A stretch of 64,000 nt of DNA. Origin: Candidatus Alistipes intestinigallinarum (lineage in GTDB: Bacteria; Bacteroidota; Bacteroidia; Bacteroidales; Rikenellaceae). The translations under genes were made by a program, and so were the position numbers. Positions within the stretch are counted from its first letter, which is position 1, and the number at the start of each line of letters is the position of its first letter. Below, in pieces: positions 45,194 to 54,428 of the stretch. The notes beneath the pieces are model-generated. The model saw nothing but the letters and a program-made list of their open reading frames with translations, had not been told where the DNA came from and ran no database searches. Location of the stretch: the NCBI GenBank assembly GCA_019115745.1, contig DXDA01000036.1:29601-93600 (forward strand). Direction: 5' to 3'.

Positions 45194-48100
45194 ATGAATC
45201 GAATGAAAAGAATCGTGTGTGCGGCTCTGGCCCTTTTTACGTGCGGCTGCATGATGGCTCAGAACGGGCCTGTGAAATTGTGGGAGGGGACTCTTGCCAT
45301 TCCGGCGTATCGGGTGAATCCACCCGAAAAGGCCCCTCTTTTTGAACGGGATTTTGCCTATCAACGCGCCAAACGAGGGGTCTATCCCTATGCGATGAAC
45401 GACAATCCGACCCATGTCAAGACCGATACCGTATATCGGGCCTTGTATCTCGAAAACGATTACCTGAAGGTTTGTGTGCTTCCCGACATCGGCGGACGGT
45501 TGTTTTACGCTACGGACAAGACGAACGGGTACGAAATCTTCTACCGTCAGCACGTCATCAAGCCCGCGAATGTCGGAATGCTCGGGGCGTGGATCTCGGG
45601 CGGAGTTGAATGGAACGTCTTTCATCATCACCGGGCGACCAGCCAATATCCGATTGATTACAAGTTGGTCGACAACGGCGACGGATCCAAGACGATCTGG
45701 GTTGGGGAGATTGAAAAGCGCCATCGCATGTCGTGGGCCATCGGCATGACGCTCTATCCCGACCGATCCTACATTGAAGTGAAGGGCCGTTTCTTCAACA
45801 ACAGCCCCGATCGGAACTCCATGCTTCATTGGAACAACGTCGCAACGCACGCCAACGAGAATTATCAGATTGTTTTCCCGGAGAATACGGAATTCGGGAC
45901 CTTCCATCACAAAAACAGTTTCATGCGGTGGCCGGTTCCCGATGCCCCGTATTGCGACAATCCGGATTACATCGGCAAGGATGTCAGTTATTGGAAAAAC
46001 CTTCCGGCATTGATGGGCGGGTCTGTTTTCGTGTACGATCTGCAGGATGATTTCATCGCCGGTTATGATTACGGGCGGAATGCCGGTACGATGCTGGCCG
46101 GAAACCGCCATATCAACAAGGGAGGTAAATTCTGGACCTGGGGTCACATGAATTACGGACATGCGTGGGATTGCGAGACCTTGACCGATGAGGATGGTCC
46201 CTACGTCGAGTTGATGACGGCGGCTTATTCGGACAACCAGCCCGATTACTGTTGGATCAACCCGTATGAGATGAAGGAATTTACAGCCTACTGGTATGGG
46301 ATTCGGGATTTGCAGCATGTGAATCGGGGCAATGAAGAGGCAACGGTCAATATGGAAATCCACCCCGACGGACGGCTGCATTTGGCCGCAAATGTTACCC
46401 GGATCCAACGCAATGCCCGGATCGTTGTGCGCCGGAACGGGAAGACTTTGTATGAAACGAGGGCTGATATTGCGCCGGACGCCCCCTTTGCCATCGATAC
46501 GCAGGTGTCGGGAACGGACGTTTCGGAACCTTCGGAGGTGACGATGTATCTGTACGATGCGGCCGGAAATGAACTGATCAGCTATCATCCGTACAAACTG
46601 GATCGGACGAAACCGCTGCCGGATCCGGTTACGCCGCTGAATCCGGATCCGAAGCAGGTCTCCAACACTGAAGAACTCTATTATCTCGGAATGCGGAATC
46701 TTCAGTTCCACAATGCCCATGTCAATCCGAACGATTACTTCTTTGAGGTGATACGCCGGGACCCGGGCGACGTGCGGGCCAATACCCAGCTCGGCATATA
46801 TTACCGCAAGCAGGGCGATTATGCCCAAGCCAAAAAATATCTTCGGAAAGCCCTCGAACGGCAGACTGCCAATCAGACGCGTGTCAGCGATGGCGAATCG
46901 ATGTATAATCTGGGGCTGGTTCTGAAGGCGGAAGGACGTTACGCGGATGCCGTCGACACGTTATACCGGGCGGCCTGGGATTATGAATATGCTTCGGCGG
47001 CCTATTTCCAACTGGCGGAGATTTCGTCCATTTCGGGTGATCCCGCCCGGGCGATGCAGGAGGCACGGATGGCTGTCAACTACAATGGAATGAACCTGGA
47101 TGCCAAAAATCTGCTGACGACCTTGCTCCGGCACAACGGCCAGCGCGAAGAGGCAATCCTGCTTGCCACCGAGGTGCTTTCGGTGGATCCGCTTAACTAC
47201 TATGCCACCCATGAACTGATGAAGCTGGGGCAGAAATCGGAAGCGTCCTTTGCCCGGTTGCTTCGGGACGAAAGCGAGTCCTATCTGGAACTCGGATTGT
47301 ATTATTTGAACAATGGCTTTTACGGGGAAGCGGCCGACATTCTGTCCGGCAATGACCGGATTGCCTCCTATCCGACCGTAGCCTATTATCGGGCGTTTTT
47401 GGCCGACAAAAAGGGCGATACGGCGACGGCAAAAGCGCTGTTTGAGAGCGCGGAATCCGCCTCCGTGGATTACGTCTATCCGTTCCGCCTGGAGACCGTT
47501 GCGGTGTATGAGAAGGCGTTGGAGTATTTGCCGGCGAGTGCCCATACGTGGTATTATTTGGGCAATCTCTATTTCCAGAAACAACCGGCCCGAGCGATGG
47601 AATGTTGGGAAAAAGCGGTTGCAATCGAACCCGACTTTGCCATGGCTCTGCGCAATCTCGGTTGGGGTTGTCGATTCTTCAAGGAGGATTATCCCGCTGC
47701 AATCGATTGGTATCGGAAAGCCATCGATGCCGACAAGGACGGAAATGCCATCTTCCTGGCGGAGTGCGATGAAATCATGGAGCTCATCAATGCTCCCTTG
47801 AAAGATCGTTATGCACTCTTTGCCGGGCGGGAGCGGCTTTATGAGAAACGCTATGATTCCGAAACCAAGGCCATTCGGCAGCGGATTCTTCACGGAGAGT
47901 ACGAAGAGGTGCTCAAACCGCTGCTTACGCGATTCTACAGTCGCCGGGAACATATTGAAGACCTGCACGATATTTATGTCGATGCCTGTATGCTTTCCGG
48001 GTTTGCCGCCTGGAAGTCGGGCGATTATCAGAAAGGGCTCGAATATATGTTGATGGCGAACGAATATCCTGAAAATCATGGTTATGCGCATTTGGAATAT

Positions 48101-48526
48101 TATGTGCGGGATGCCCAGGTCTATTACAATATCGGTCGGGCCTATGAGAAGGTCGGGGATCCGAATAATGCCCGGAAATATTTTGAAATGGCGGCCCGGG
48201 TCGAGGTCAAGGATGCCGATTGCATCTACAACTATGAAAAGGGCCTTGCTATGAGAAAACTCGATCCTCACGCGGATGTAAACGAGATGTTCCGTACGAT
48301 TGTCCGCAATGGGGAGGCTGGTGTGACGGATTATGTCCAACGCTTTTTCGAGAGTTTCGGTTATGGCGAGTATCCTCAGGATGTGAATTCGCGGGCCTAT
48401 TATATGCAGGGTGTAGGCTATAAGGCGCTTGGAAAGGAAGGTAAAGCCCGGAAATGTTTCCAAAAAGCATTGGATCAGCGTAACGATCATGTTTGGGCCA
48501 ACTATTATCTCGGGAAAATTCAATAA
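45194..48526 (+). CDS. DUF5107 domain protein with C-terminal TPR repeats
   Basis: The start is taken at the ATG at 45194, where MKRIVCAALALFTCGCMMAQ forms a signal peptide; the ORF-track start at 45050 overlaps the previous gene. Of 1110 residues, about 25-430 match the DUF5107 type: YLKVCVLPDIGGRLFYATDKTNGYEI, VIKPANVGMLGAWISGGVEWN and LHWNNVATHANENYQI. I recall this domain as having a galactose-mutarotase-like fold and glycan-related context. From about residue 520 to the end there are many TPR-like helical pairs (GIYYRKQGDYAQAKKYLRKAL, LGNLYFQKQPARAMECWEKAV). The protein may bind or act on a sugar and recruit partners through the TPR part; the activity is unproven. Confidence 0.78.
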   Translation: MNRMKRIVCAALALFTCGCMMAQNGPVKLWEGTLAIPAYRVNPPEKAPLFERDFAYQRAKRGVYPYAMNDNPTHVKTDTVYRALYLENDYLKVCVLPDIGGRLFYATDKTNGYEIFYRQHVIKPANVGMLGAWISGGVEWNVFHHHRATSQYPIDYKLVDNGDGSKTIWVGEIEKRHRMSWAIGMTLYPDRSYIEVKGRFFNNSPDRNSMLHWNNVATHANENYQIVFPENTEFGTFHHKNSFMRWPVPDAPYCDNPDYIGKDVSYWKNLPALMGGSVFVYDLQDDFIAGYDYGRNAGTMLAGNRHINKGGKFWTWGHMNYGHAWDCETLTDEDGPYVELMTAAYSDNQPDYCWINPYEMKEFTAYWYGIRDLQHVNRGNEEATVNMEIHPDGRLHLAANVTRIQRNARIVVRRNGKTLYETRADIAPDAPFAIDTQVSGTDVSEPSEVTMYLYDAAGNELISYHPYKLDRTKPLPDPVTPLNPDPKQVSNTEELYYLGMRNLQFHNAHVNPNDYFFEVIRRDPGDVRANTQLGIYYRKQGDYAQAKKYLRKALERQTANQTRVSDGESMYNLGLVLKAEGRYADAVDTLYRAAWDYEYASAAYFQLAEISSISGDPARAMQEARMAVNYNGMNLDAKNLLTTLLRHNGQREEAILLATEVLSVDPLNYYATHELMKLGQKSEASFARLLRDESESYLELGLYYLNNGFYGEAADILSGNDRIASYPTVAYYRAFLADKKGDTATAKALFESAESASVDYVYPFRLETVAVYEKALEYLPASAHTWYYLGNLYFQKQPARAMECWEKAVAIEPDFAMALRNLGWGCRFFKEDYPAAIDWYRKAIDADKDGNAIFLAECDEIMELINAPLKDRYALFAGRERLYEKRYDSETKAIRQRILHGEYEEVLKPLLTRFYSRREHIEDLHDIYVDACMLSGFAAWKSGDYQKGLEYMLMANEYPENHGYAHLEYYVRDAQVYYNIGRAYEKVGDPNNARKYFEMAARVEVKDADCIYNYEKGLAMRKLDPHADVNEMFRTIVRNGEAGVTDYVQRFFESFGYGEYPQDVNSRAYYMQGVGYKALGKEGKARKCFQKALDQRNDHVWANYYLGKIQ

Positions 48527-48538
48527 ATTTGTCAAACT

Positions 48539-48562
48539 CCGGGGAGGGAGATCCCTCCCCGG
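48539..48562 (+). terminator. Intra-operon hairpin
   Basis: CCGGGGAGGGA and TCCCTCCCCGG form a perfect GC-rich stem around a GA dinucleotide, 13 bases after the DUF5107 stop and 22 before the next ATG. There is no T-run after it, so partial termination or transcript stabilisation is more likely than full termination. Confidence 0.6.
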
Positions 48563-48583
48563 AATTCCTTTGCTCATTTGCTT

Positions 48584-50212
48584 ATGAATCGGTCTTTGTT
48601 TTTGCCGCTGGCGGCTTTTTCCCTTTTGTTGCCCTTTTCGATGGATGCTTCGGAAAAGGGCGACGTGATGCCTGCACATGATTCACATGCCGGGGAGGAA
48701 CGGCACAGTGTGCTCGAACCTGTTTATGAATACATGCAACTGATTCCGGCCTCGCATCTCCAGACCGATCGGACCGCGATTTATCCCCGGATCAAGAAGA
48801 TGGCTGACGGCCGTTATATCCTTTTTTGTCAGGGCGGTCAGATTGCTTCTCGGATCTATTACTATACGAGTGACGATTTGAAAAGTTGGAGTAAGGGACA
48901 GATGTTGTTCGGTCCTCGTAAAATCGAGACATCGAGAGGTCCCGACGTGCGTTGTTATTCGACGGCCGATGCCGTTGTCTTAGCCAATGGTGATCTGCTG
49001 GTAGCCTGTTCATTCCGGGCTTCGGCCGGATATAAATACGGTGTCGGGTGCGGAATTGTCCTGAAGCGCAGCCGGGATCACGGCCGGACCTGGTCCGACG
49101 AGCAAGTGATCTTCGAAGGAACCAACTGGGAGCCGTATCTGCTGCAGTTGCCGGATGGTCGTGTACAATGCTATTTTACCGATTGCCTCCCGGCTACCCG
49201 CAACTCCGGGACGTCCGTCATAACCTCTGCGGATAACGGCCATACCTGGGGGAACCATATGCGTGTTTGCCGCCAATACAAATATGACGACGAGGGGGTG
49301 GCGATTTTTACGGATCAGATGCCGTGTTTCCGGCTCTTGAAGGATGGAACGACGCTTTTCGGATTCCTGGAGGCACGACTCGAACCGGAAGGTCCCTCCG
49401 GGAAAAGCGTTTATAAGATGTCGATAGTCCGGAACCGGGGATTTGACTGGCAGCCTCTCGGAGAAACGAGTGCAGGTCCTGTTGACCGCGAGACGAATGT
49501 CGTTGAAGGGTGTGCCGGATATGTGTCGGTTTTCCCGTCGGGAGAAACGCTTGTATCCTGTAATATCGATCGGGTTTTCAGCTTGAAGATCGGCGATTGT
49601 GAAGGGCGTCGTTTCAATGGCCGGTCCTGGAACCGGGATTGGTTTCAACCCTTTGCCGGAGAGGGATTCTGGGGTAGTCTGGAGCCTTTGGACGCTCATC
49701 GGGTTATTGGGGCGATGCATTGTGATGCCGGGATTCAACTTGGCGTGTTTTACCTCAATCATCGTATCGATGCACCGCACGTCAATACTTTGTCTGACGG
49801 GAATGCGCTGGATTGGGAGAATCGTCAATCGCTGTTTATCGGAGGCGATTCGCCGTCCCGCGTTTTCTTCCGGGCAAGCCGTGATGATGACTTTTTCTAT
49901 CTGTATGTGGACTACAAGACGTGTTCGGACGATTTTTCGATCGATATGAGGCTGGATACGCTTCCGTTGACGATCAATGTGTCGGGATTGACCGATGCAA
50001 AGGAGGGTATTGAATGGGTTGAGGAGCCGCTTTCGGAACTTGAAAATCAGAACCGGCGGTTGAAAATAGCGATTCCCTTATCGCTGTTGGGTGTTCATGC
50101 TGGGGATGAACTTCGATTCAATGCGGTTTTGCGGGATCAGGAGGTTCGGGATACTTTTACTTTTGCCGATCCGTCCGATCCCGATACATGGATGAGAATT
50201 CGATTGAAATAA
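48584..50212 (+). CDS. Sialidase-like beta-propeller protein, shorter paralogue
   Basis: I chose the ATG at 48584 over the TTG at 48578. The 542-residue protein has a signal peptide (LFLPLAAFSLLLPFSMDA), without a clear lipobox Cys, so it is probably periplasmic. It aligns with the 41367 protein: YPRIKKMADGRYILF, an Asp-box RSRDHGRTWSD near residue 163, a second SADNGHTWGNH near 215, IFTDQMPC, and the block SCNIDRVFSLKIGD. The C-terminus (VFFRASRDDDFFYLYVDY, LRFNAVLRDQ) again looks like a CBM9-type sandwich. It is the last gene of PUL2. It and its paralogue may act on different linkages of the same glycan; this is inference. Confidence 0.74.
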   Translation: MNRSLFLPLAAFSLLLPFSMDASEKGDVMPAHDSHAGEERHSVLEPVYEYMQLIPASHLQTDRTAIYPRIKKMADGRYILFCQGGQIASRIYYYTSDDLKSWSKGQMLFGPRKIETSRGPDVRCYSTADAVVLANGDLLVACSFRASAGYKYGVGCGIVLKRSRDHGRTWSDEQVIFEGTNWEPYLLQLPDGRVQCYFTDCLPATRNSGTSVITSADNGHTWGNHMRVCRQYKYDDEGVAIFTDQMPCFRLLKDGTTLFGFLEARLEPEGPSGKSVYKMSIVRNRGFDWQPLGETSAGPVDRETNVVEGCAGYVSVFPSGETLVSCNIDRVFSLKIGDCEGRRFNGRSWNRDWFQPFAGEGFWGSLEPLDAHRVIGAMHCDAGIQLGVFYLNHRIDAPHVNTLSDGNALDWENRQSLFIGGDSPSRVFFRASRDDDFFYLYVDYKTCSDDFSIDMRLDTLPLTINVSGLTDAKEGIEWVEEPLSELENQNRRLKIAIPLSLLGVHAGDELRFNAVLRDQEVRDTFTFADPSDPDTWMRIRLK

Positions 50213-50224
50213 TCCGTTGTAGTC

Positions 50225-50575
50225 TCAGTTTTTCGAACTGTCATAACGGAACGTCAGACGCTCGTCGTGCCCCGGTGGAATGATCCGTTTGCCCTCGTCT
50301 GCGACGATGCATCCGTATGAAGTCTGTATTTCGCTGATCACCAGCGGATTCTTGTCTGTATTCCAGATGCCGTAGGCAATCCACAACTCCTCGCCTTCCA
50401 GAATCGGATAATAGTGCTGGATCGGTGACCCGTTCGGTTTCACGGATATTCTCAATATGTCGCCTGCCGAAACACGCAGTTCGATCCGGGAAACGACTTT
50501 CGAATAAGGTTCGGATAATGGATTTGCGAATATTGGAGGATGTGTTTTCCTCGCAATGCACCTTTTTTTGAATCA
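50225..50575 (-). pseudogene. Degraded DUF1573-like fragment
   Basis: On the minus strand an open frame of about 116 codons, closed upstream by TGA near 50573, lacks an ATG; only a TTG at 50455 could start it. Its end contains WIAYGIWNTDKNPLVISEIQ and TSYGCIVADEGKRIIPPGH. This strongly recalls DUF1573 proteins, whose usual motif is ...TSCGC...; here the first Cys is Tyr. No signal peptide can be found. The likeliest reading is a decayed remnant of a secreted DUF1573 protein. A short real gene with a TTG start is possible but less likely. Confidence 0.5.
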
Positions 50576-51040
50576 TCATTATTCGAAGTGGGTAAGGAAT
50601 TCGAGTCTCTTTCAAAAAGTATGCCTTTGTTCCGGGGATTTCGAGTGTAGGAATTGAATGGGGTTTTGAGATTGTAGATTGGTGTGATCGGATGCTTTTC
50701 AAGGTTTGAACGGACCGAGAGACCTGTGCTGTTGAAGAAATTGTGTTTCGCGGGAGGCAATTTTTTATTTGAGAGTATGGTATTTGTTCAGTTTTTAATC
50801 GAAAGTAAATGTAGGTATATTTTAGATGAAAAACAAATTCGGGAGCCTCGATTTGTCGGTGGCTGGAAGATGTTTGGGGCATGATTGGGAAACGGATAGT
50901 CGGAGAGGGGCGAAATGGCTTGTTTTTGTCGGAAAGGAAGTCGGCAATAGGTTTTTGCAACACTTGTTTGCCTGTATTTTGGGATCGACCTTTTCCGATG
51001 TTTCACTTCGTTTGCTGGAGAATATCCTGCAAATTACCGA
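50576..51040. other. Non-coding A/T-rich stretch between PUL2 and tRNA-Ala
   Basis: The remaining bases between the DUF1573-like remnant and the tRNA terminator carry only short overlapping ORFs in several frames without recognisable protein features. I see no repeat or promoter that I can defend. It may be decayed sequence at the PUL2 border. Confidence 0.45.
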
Positions 51041-51079
51041 AAAAAACACCCTGCAAACTATGTTTGCAGGGTGTTTTTT
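51041..51079. terminator. Intrinsic terminator downstream of tRNA-Ala
   Basis: Arms AAAAAACACCCTGCAAAC and its exact complement flank the loop TAT. Read on the minus strand it ends in a T-run, 27 bases after the tRNA 3' end. The mirrored A-run and T-run would also allow use on the plus strand. Confidence 0.88.
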
Positions 51080-51105
51080 TCGGGTCTCTATCGGCCCGCC
51101 ATGAG

Positions 51106-51179
<74 letters not shown>

Positions 51180-51190
51180 ATTTGTGGGTG

Positions 51191-51221
51191 CAAAGATAAA
51201 CGGAATTTTCGATTCTGCAAA
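51191..51221 (-). promoter_or_regulatory. Promoter of tRNA-Ala
   Basis: On the minus strand TTTG (51221-51218) is followed after 19 bases by TATCTTTG (51198-51191), a full match to the Bacteroidota consensus. The tRNA starts 12 bases downstream of the -7 element. Confidence 0.85.
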
Positions 51222-51370
51222 ATTCCGCGTAAAAAAACTTTGCGGATCCAGCAAAACAGCTTCTTCCTGCAGCTTCTTCCGTCGACTGCCCCCCCAAAAA
51301 ATCCTGAACGTTCCCTGGAGTTCCCGTTGGGATGTTTGCCGAGGGGCGTTCCGCTTCCGGAACAGATCGC

Positions 51371-53038
51371 TCAAAACCGACATCCTATGCGCAACAATGC
51401 GGCATGACGCATCGCCCGCCCCAGATACTCCGTGCCGAAAGCCTTGCTCCAGGTGTATTCCAGAGCGGCGAATCCGCGAATTCCCCGATTCCCGAACCGG
51501 CGGCTCATCTCCAGATCGACCGACAAATCGAGCCGTCGGGCCGTCAGGTATTCGTACTCCTGCAGGAGCAGTTCGTCGAGCGTGCGGGTGAGGGTTTCGC
51601 TTGTGCCTGCCTCCTCGAAACTCCCGTCCGTACAGGGGGCGCCCGCACCTGCGGAGTAGCCGATCCCTAGCCCGGCGGTGAAGAGGTTCCGGCCCCGGAG
51701 GATGTTGCGCTTACCGTCCGCCCGGAGATGCCATGCCGTCAGCACCTGATTCCGATAGTCGGGATAGTTCATGGCGGAGCTCTTCCGACGGTCGACTCCG
51801 CCGTCGAACCGGGCCTGCCACGTATGGGAGCCCTGTTTGCGGCCGAACTGCCCGGTATAGAGGAGCGATGCCGATTGCCGGACCTTGCTGCCGACCTCCG
51901 TCTGGCCGAGATAGCGGATGTAACTGAGCCCGACCTCCTCGTTCTGGACGGTGTAGATGTTTTCGCGGTTGTCGACGCGCTTGCTGTCGAGGGTGAGTTG
52001 CAGCGTGTGGCGATGCCGCCCGGCGTCGTAGTTCCAGAGTCCGCGATAGGCGATGTCGCACCCGTCGTGTTCGGAGTAGACGACCGTCGAGGGCGACGGT
52101 TTGCCGTAGGATCCCTTGCGCCGGCGGACGGAGAACTCGTTGAAAAATGTCATCCGCGGAGCGATCCGCCAGTCGAGTTGGAAGGCGCCGCCGTGGTATT
52201 CGTCGAAGAGCGGTTTGGTTTCGTTCTCCTTGGTGTAGCCGTTTTCGCCGAAGACCTCCCGCATCCCGAAGAAGGCCCCGTAATCGATCAGCGACACGTA
52301 GACCTGGTCGGTCTTGCCGTAGATCTTCAGCAACAGGCTCTCGACTCGCCGACGATAGGTGTAGTTCACCCCGAGGGCGAGCGAGCGGCCGATGCGGACC
52401 TTCAGACCCGGACTGACGACCATCTCCATGAGCGAATTGACGTGTCGGAGATCCTTGTATTTCGAGTAGTTGGCCGTCGTGTAGTCGAACCGGGCCCCGA
52501 GGGCGATCCGGCGCGTGAGGTCGAACCCGACGCCACCCGTCACGCGATAGGTTTCGAGGCGTTTGTTTCCGGTGTTTTCGGTCGTGAACTCCACCAGGTT
52601 GAACGGAGCCTGCTCCGGGTCGATGAAGTAGGAGCCAGCCATGTGCTTCCCGGCGAAACGGCTGTAGCCGACCGCGCCGTACACGACGACGCGGCCGTTC
52701 AACCGATAGTAGGAGGCGGCCTCTGCCCCGAATTCGAAACTGTCGTCCGATTCGTTGTAGTTTCTCCAGTCGCCGTTCTCCTTGGTGGCGAAGAGCCCGG
52801 CTTCGGAGAGTTTCGGCAGCCGGAAGCGGGTGAGCCCTGCGGCGTTTTCGCTGCGGAGCCAACCCTCTCCGCGCTCCACGTCCGAAATAAGGAGCCACGC
52901 CTCCGCTGCCGTTCCCGCCTCCTCCGCCGTTTCCGCCGCCGAGGAGAGGGACGGAGACGCCGGCACCGTCCGGGCGGAGACGAACGCTCCGCCCGTGAGG
53001 AGCCCGCAAAGCAACAGATGCCGGATCGATCGCTTCAT
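51371..53038 (-). CDS. DUF6850-type outer membrane beta-barrel protein
   Basis: The 555-residue protein has a signal peptide (HLLLCGLLTGGAFVSA) and then almost only amphipathic strands with alternating aromatic residues (GRVVVYGAVGYSRFAGK, LALGVNYTYRRRVES), ending in a strand with final RIGCRF. This is a non-TonB barrel of the type found next to DUF4876 lipoproteins and a TonB-dependent receptor; I recognise the gene set rather than a known function. It is the last gene of a three-gene operon, 9 bases after the DUF4876 gene. Its AYYRLNG-type N-terminal region and GSYFIDPEQAPFN stretch are typical for this family. The transported compound is unknown. Confidence 0.78.
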   Translation of the reverse strand: MKRSIRHLLLCGLLTGGAFVSARTVPASPSLSSAAETAEEAGTAAEAWLLISDVERGEGWLRSENAAGLTRFRLPKLSEAGLFATKENGDWRNYNESDDSFEFGAEAASYYRLNGRVVVYGAVGYSRFAGKHMAGSYFIDPEQAPFNLVEFTTENTGNKRLETYRVTGGVGFDLTRRIALGARFDYTTANYSKYKDLRHVNSLMEMVVSPGLKVRIGRSLALGVNYTYRRRVESLLLKIYGKTDQVYVSLIDYGAFFGMREVFGENGYTKENETKPLFDEYHGGAFQLDWRIAPRMTFFNEFSVRRRKGSYGKPSPSTVVYSEHDGCDIAYRGLWNYDAGRHRHTLQLTLDSKRVDNRENIYTVQNEEVGLSYIRYLGQTEVGSKVRQSASLLYTGQFGRKQGSHTWQARFDGGVDRRKSSAMNYPDYRNQVLTAWHLRADGKRNILRGRNLFTAGLGIGYSAGAGAPCTDGSFEEAGTSETLTRTLDELLLQEYEYLTARRLDLSVDLEMSRRFGNRGIRGFAALEYTWSKAFGTEYLGRAMRHAALLRIGCRF

Positions 53039-53047
53039 GGCGAGGAA

Positions 53048-54403
53048 TTACTCCTTCAGACTGGCTTTTGCCCGCTGATGGAAGTCGTTGCTGCTGTTGT
53101 TCGTATCGAGGTAGAGGATCCGCGCGCCGTTCCGGATCGAGGCTTCGGCATCGATGCCGCTCGGGTCGGTCGACTGGGCGCCCTTGTAGTCGAGCGTGCC
53201 GAGCGTATATCCGTAGACGATCTTTCCGGCATTTTCGCTCAACGCCTCGGTGGCCTCCTGGTCGACGTTTCGGTAGATCGAGTATCCCTGCTTGTTGGTC
53301 AGCACGGCATAACCCGCATCGAGAGCGGTTGTAAACCGGGGCAGCGATTCGGTTACGTTGTCGGAGCCATAGATCTCGACGGCATCGAGAATCCAGTCGT
53401 TCGGGATTTTGGCGCAACCGTAGACGTCGTTGTTCTCCTTGCCGGGGAAGTAGTATCGGTTTTCGGTTTTCAGGCCCCATGCCGCGGGATCCTCGTCGCC
53501 GGTCGAGAAGATGAACATGGCGGGCCCGACGATGCTCACGGGCCAGGCGGTTCCTTTTCCGAAGAAGACGGCCTTGAGGTAATTTTCGGCGGGAATCGAC
53601 TCTGCGGGTGCGGGGTAGTAGAGGGTGTTGGAGAAGACCTCGGGGTCATAGGTGCAGTAATCGGCCCGGCTGAGGTCTACGGAGTTCCGGTAGGTCACGG
53701 TGTGGTCGATGGCTCCGCACAGCACGATCGACGCCGAAGCGTAGGGTTCGAGAACGAGCTCCTTGGCCAGATACCAGTAGGCGCAGATCGTGGGGGTGTA
53801 TCCGGCATCGGCGTAGAAGAGCTTTCCGTCGACGTAGTTGTTGATGGAGGCGTTAGCGTTGTAGGGCCCGGCCATGCCGACACAGAAGTTCCGGATCTCG
53901 GCCTGCTGGTCCGAGTTGTTGTAGACGACCATGTATTTGTCGTACTGATAGGTTCCCGATCCGTCGTCCTTCTGGCAGCCGCCGCTGTAGACCTCCTTGA
54001 TGAGAATCTGCCCGGCGCGGCTGGCCACGAGCTCCAGGTCGACGGTCATCCCTTCGCTCCAGGTTGCGGCCGAGACGACGACGTTCGATTTCAGGGCGTT
54101 GAGCGTGTAGGTGTAGCCCTCCACGCTGCGGCGGTCGGTTGCGGCGGATTCGTAAATTCCTTCGGGGAGGTTGAAGACGGCGATTCCCGCGGCATCGGTC
54201 GTTGCCGTGGTCACGGTTCCGGAGCTGCCGTTGGTCATGCGGACCTCGACGCCCTCGACGGCTGCGAGTTCGCTCGCTTCGGGATAGACCAGGCGTACCG
54301 ATACGTCGTAGGTGCGGACCTTTCCGCCGTTGTCGTCATGTTCGTCGGTACATGCCGTAGCGAGGAGGGCGGCACATACGAGCAGGGTAAAGCATTTTTT
54401 CAT
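53048..54403 (-). CDS. DUF4876 lipoprotein
   Basis: The 451-residue protein begins MKKCFTLLVCAALLATAC, with a lipobox Cys at 18. A first beta-sandwich domain (about residues 25-130; VEVRMTNGSSGTVTTATTDAAGIAVFNLPEGIY) resembles carboxypeptidase-regulatory or Big-type domains. The rest matches the DUF4876 pattern (ILIKEVYSGGCQKDDG, DKYMVVYNNSDQQAEI, DWILDAVEIYGS), which I remember as a surface lipoprotein beside a TonB-dependent receptor. It probably binds the ligand passed to the receptor encoded immediately upstream in the operon. The barrel gene follows 9 bases downstream. No metal-binding or catalytic motif is obvious. Confidence 0.8.
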   Translation of the reverse strand: MKKCFTLLVCAALLATACTDEHDDNGGKVRTYDVSVRLVYPEASELAAVEGVEVRMTNGSSGTVTTATTDAAGIAVFNLPEGIYESAATDRRSVEGYTYTLNALKSNVVVSAATWSEGMTVDLELVASRAGQILIKEVYSGGCQKDDGSGTYQYDKYMVVYNNSDQQAEIRNFCVGMAGPYNANASINNYVDGKLFYADAGYTPTICAYWYLAKELVLEPYASASIVLCGAIDHTVTYRNSVDLSRADYCTYDPEVFSNTLYYPAPAESIPAENYLKAVFFGKGTAWPVSIVGPAMFIFSTGDEDPAAWGLKTENRYYFPGKENNDVYGCAKIPNDWILDAVEIYGSDNVTESLPRFTTALDAGYAVLTNKQGYSIYRNVDQEATEALSENAGKIVYGYTLGTLDYKGAQSTDPSGIDAEASIRNGARILYLDTNNSSNDFHQRAKASLKE

Positions 54404-54428
54404 CGTTCTGTTGTTTTTATGGTTTTGA

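Noticed and set aside
50241-50963. 240-residue minus-strand ORF near PUL2's end
   Set aside because: It is in another frame than the DUF1573-like remnant, has no signal or domain, and its end overlaps the remnant in an implausible Arg-rich frame.
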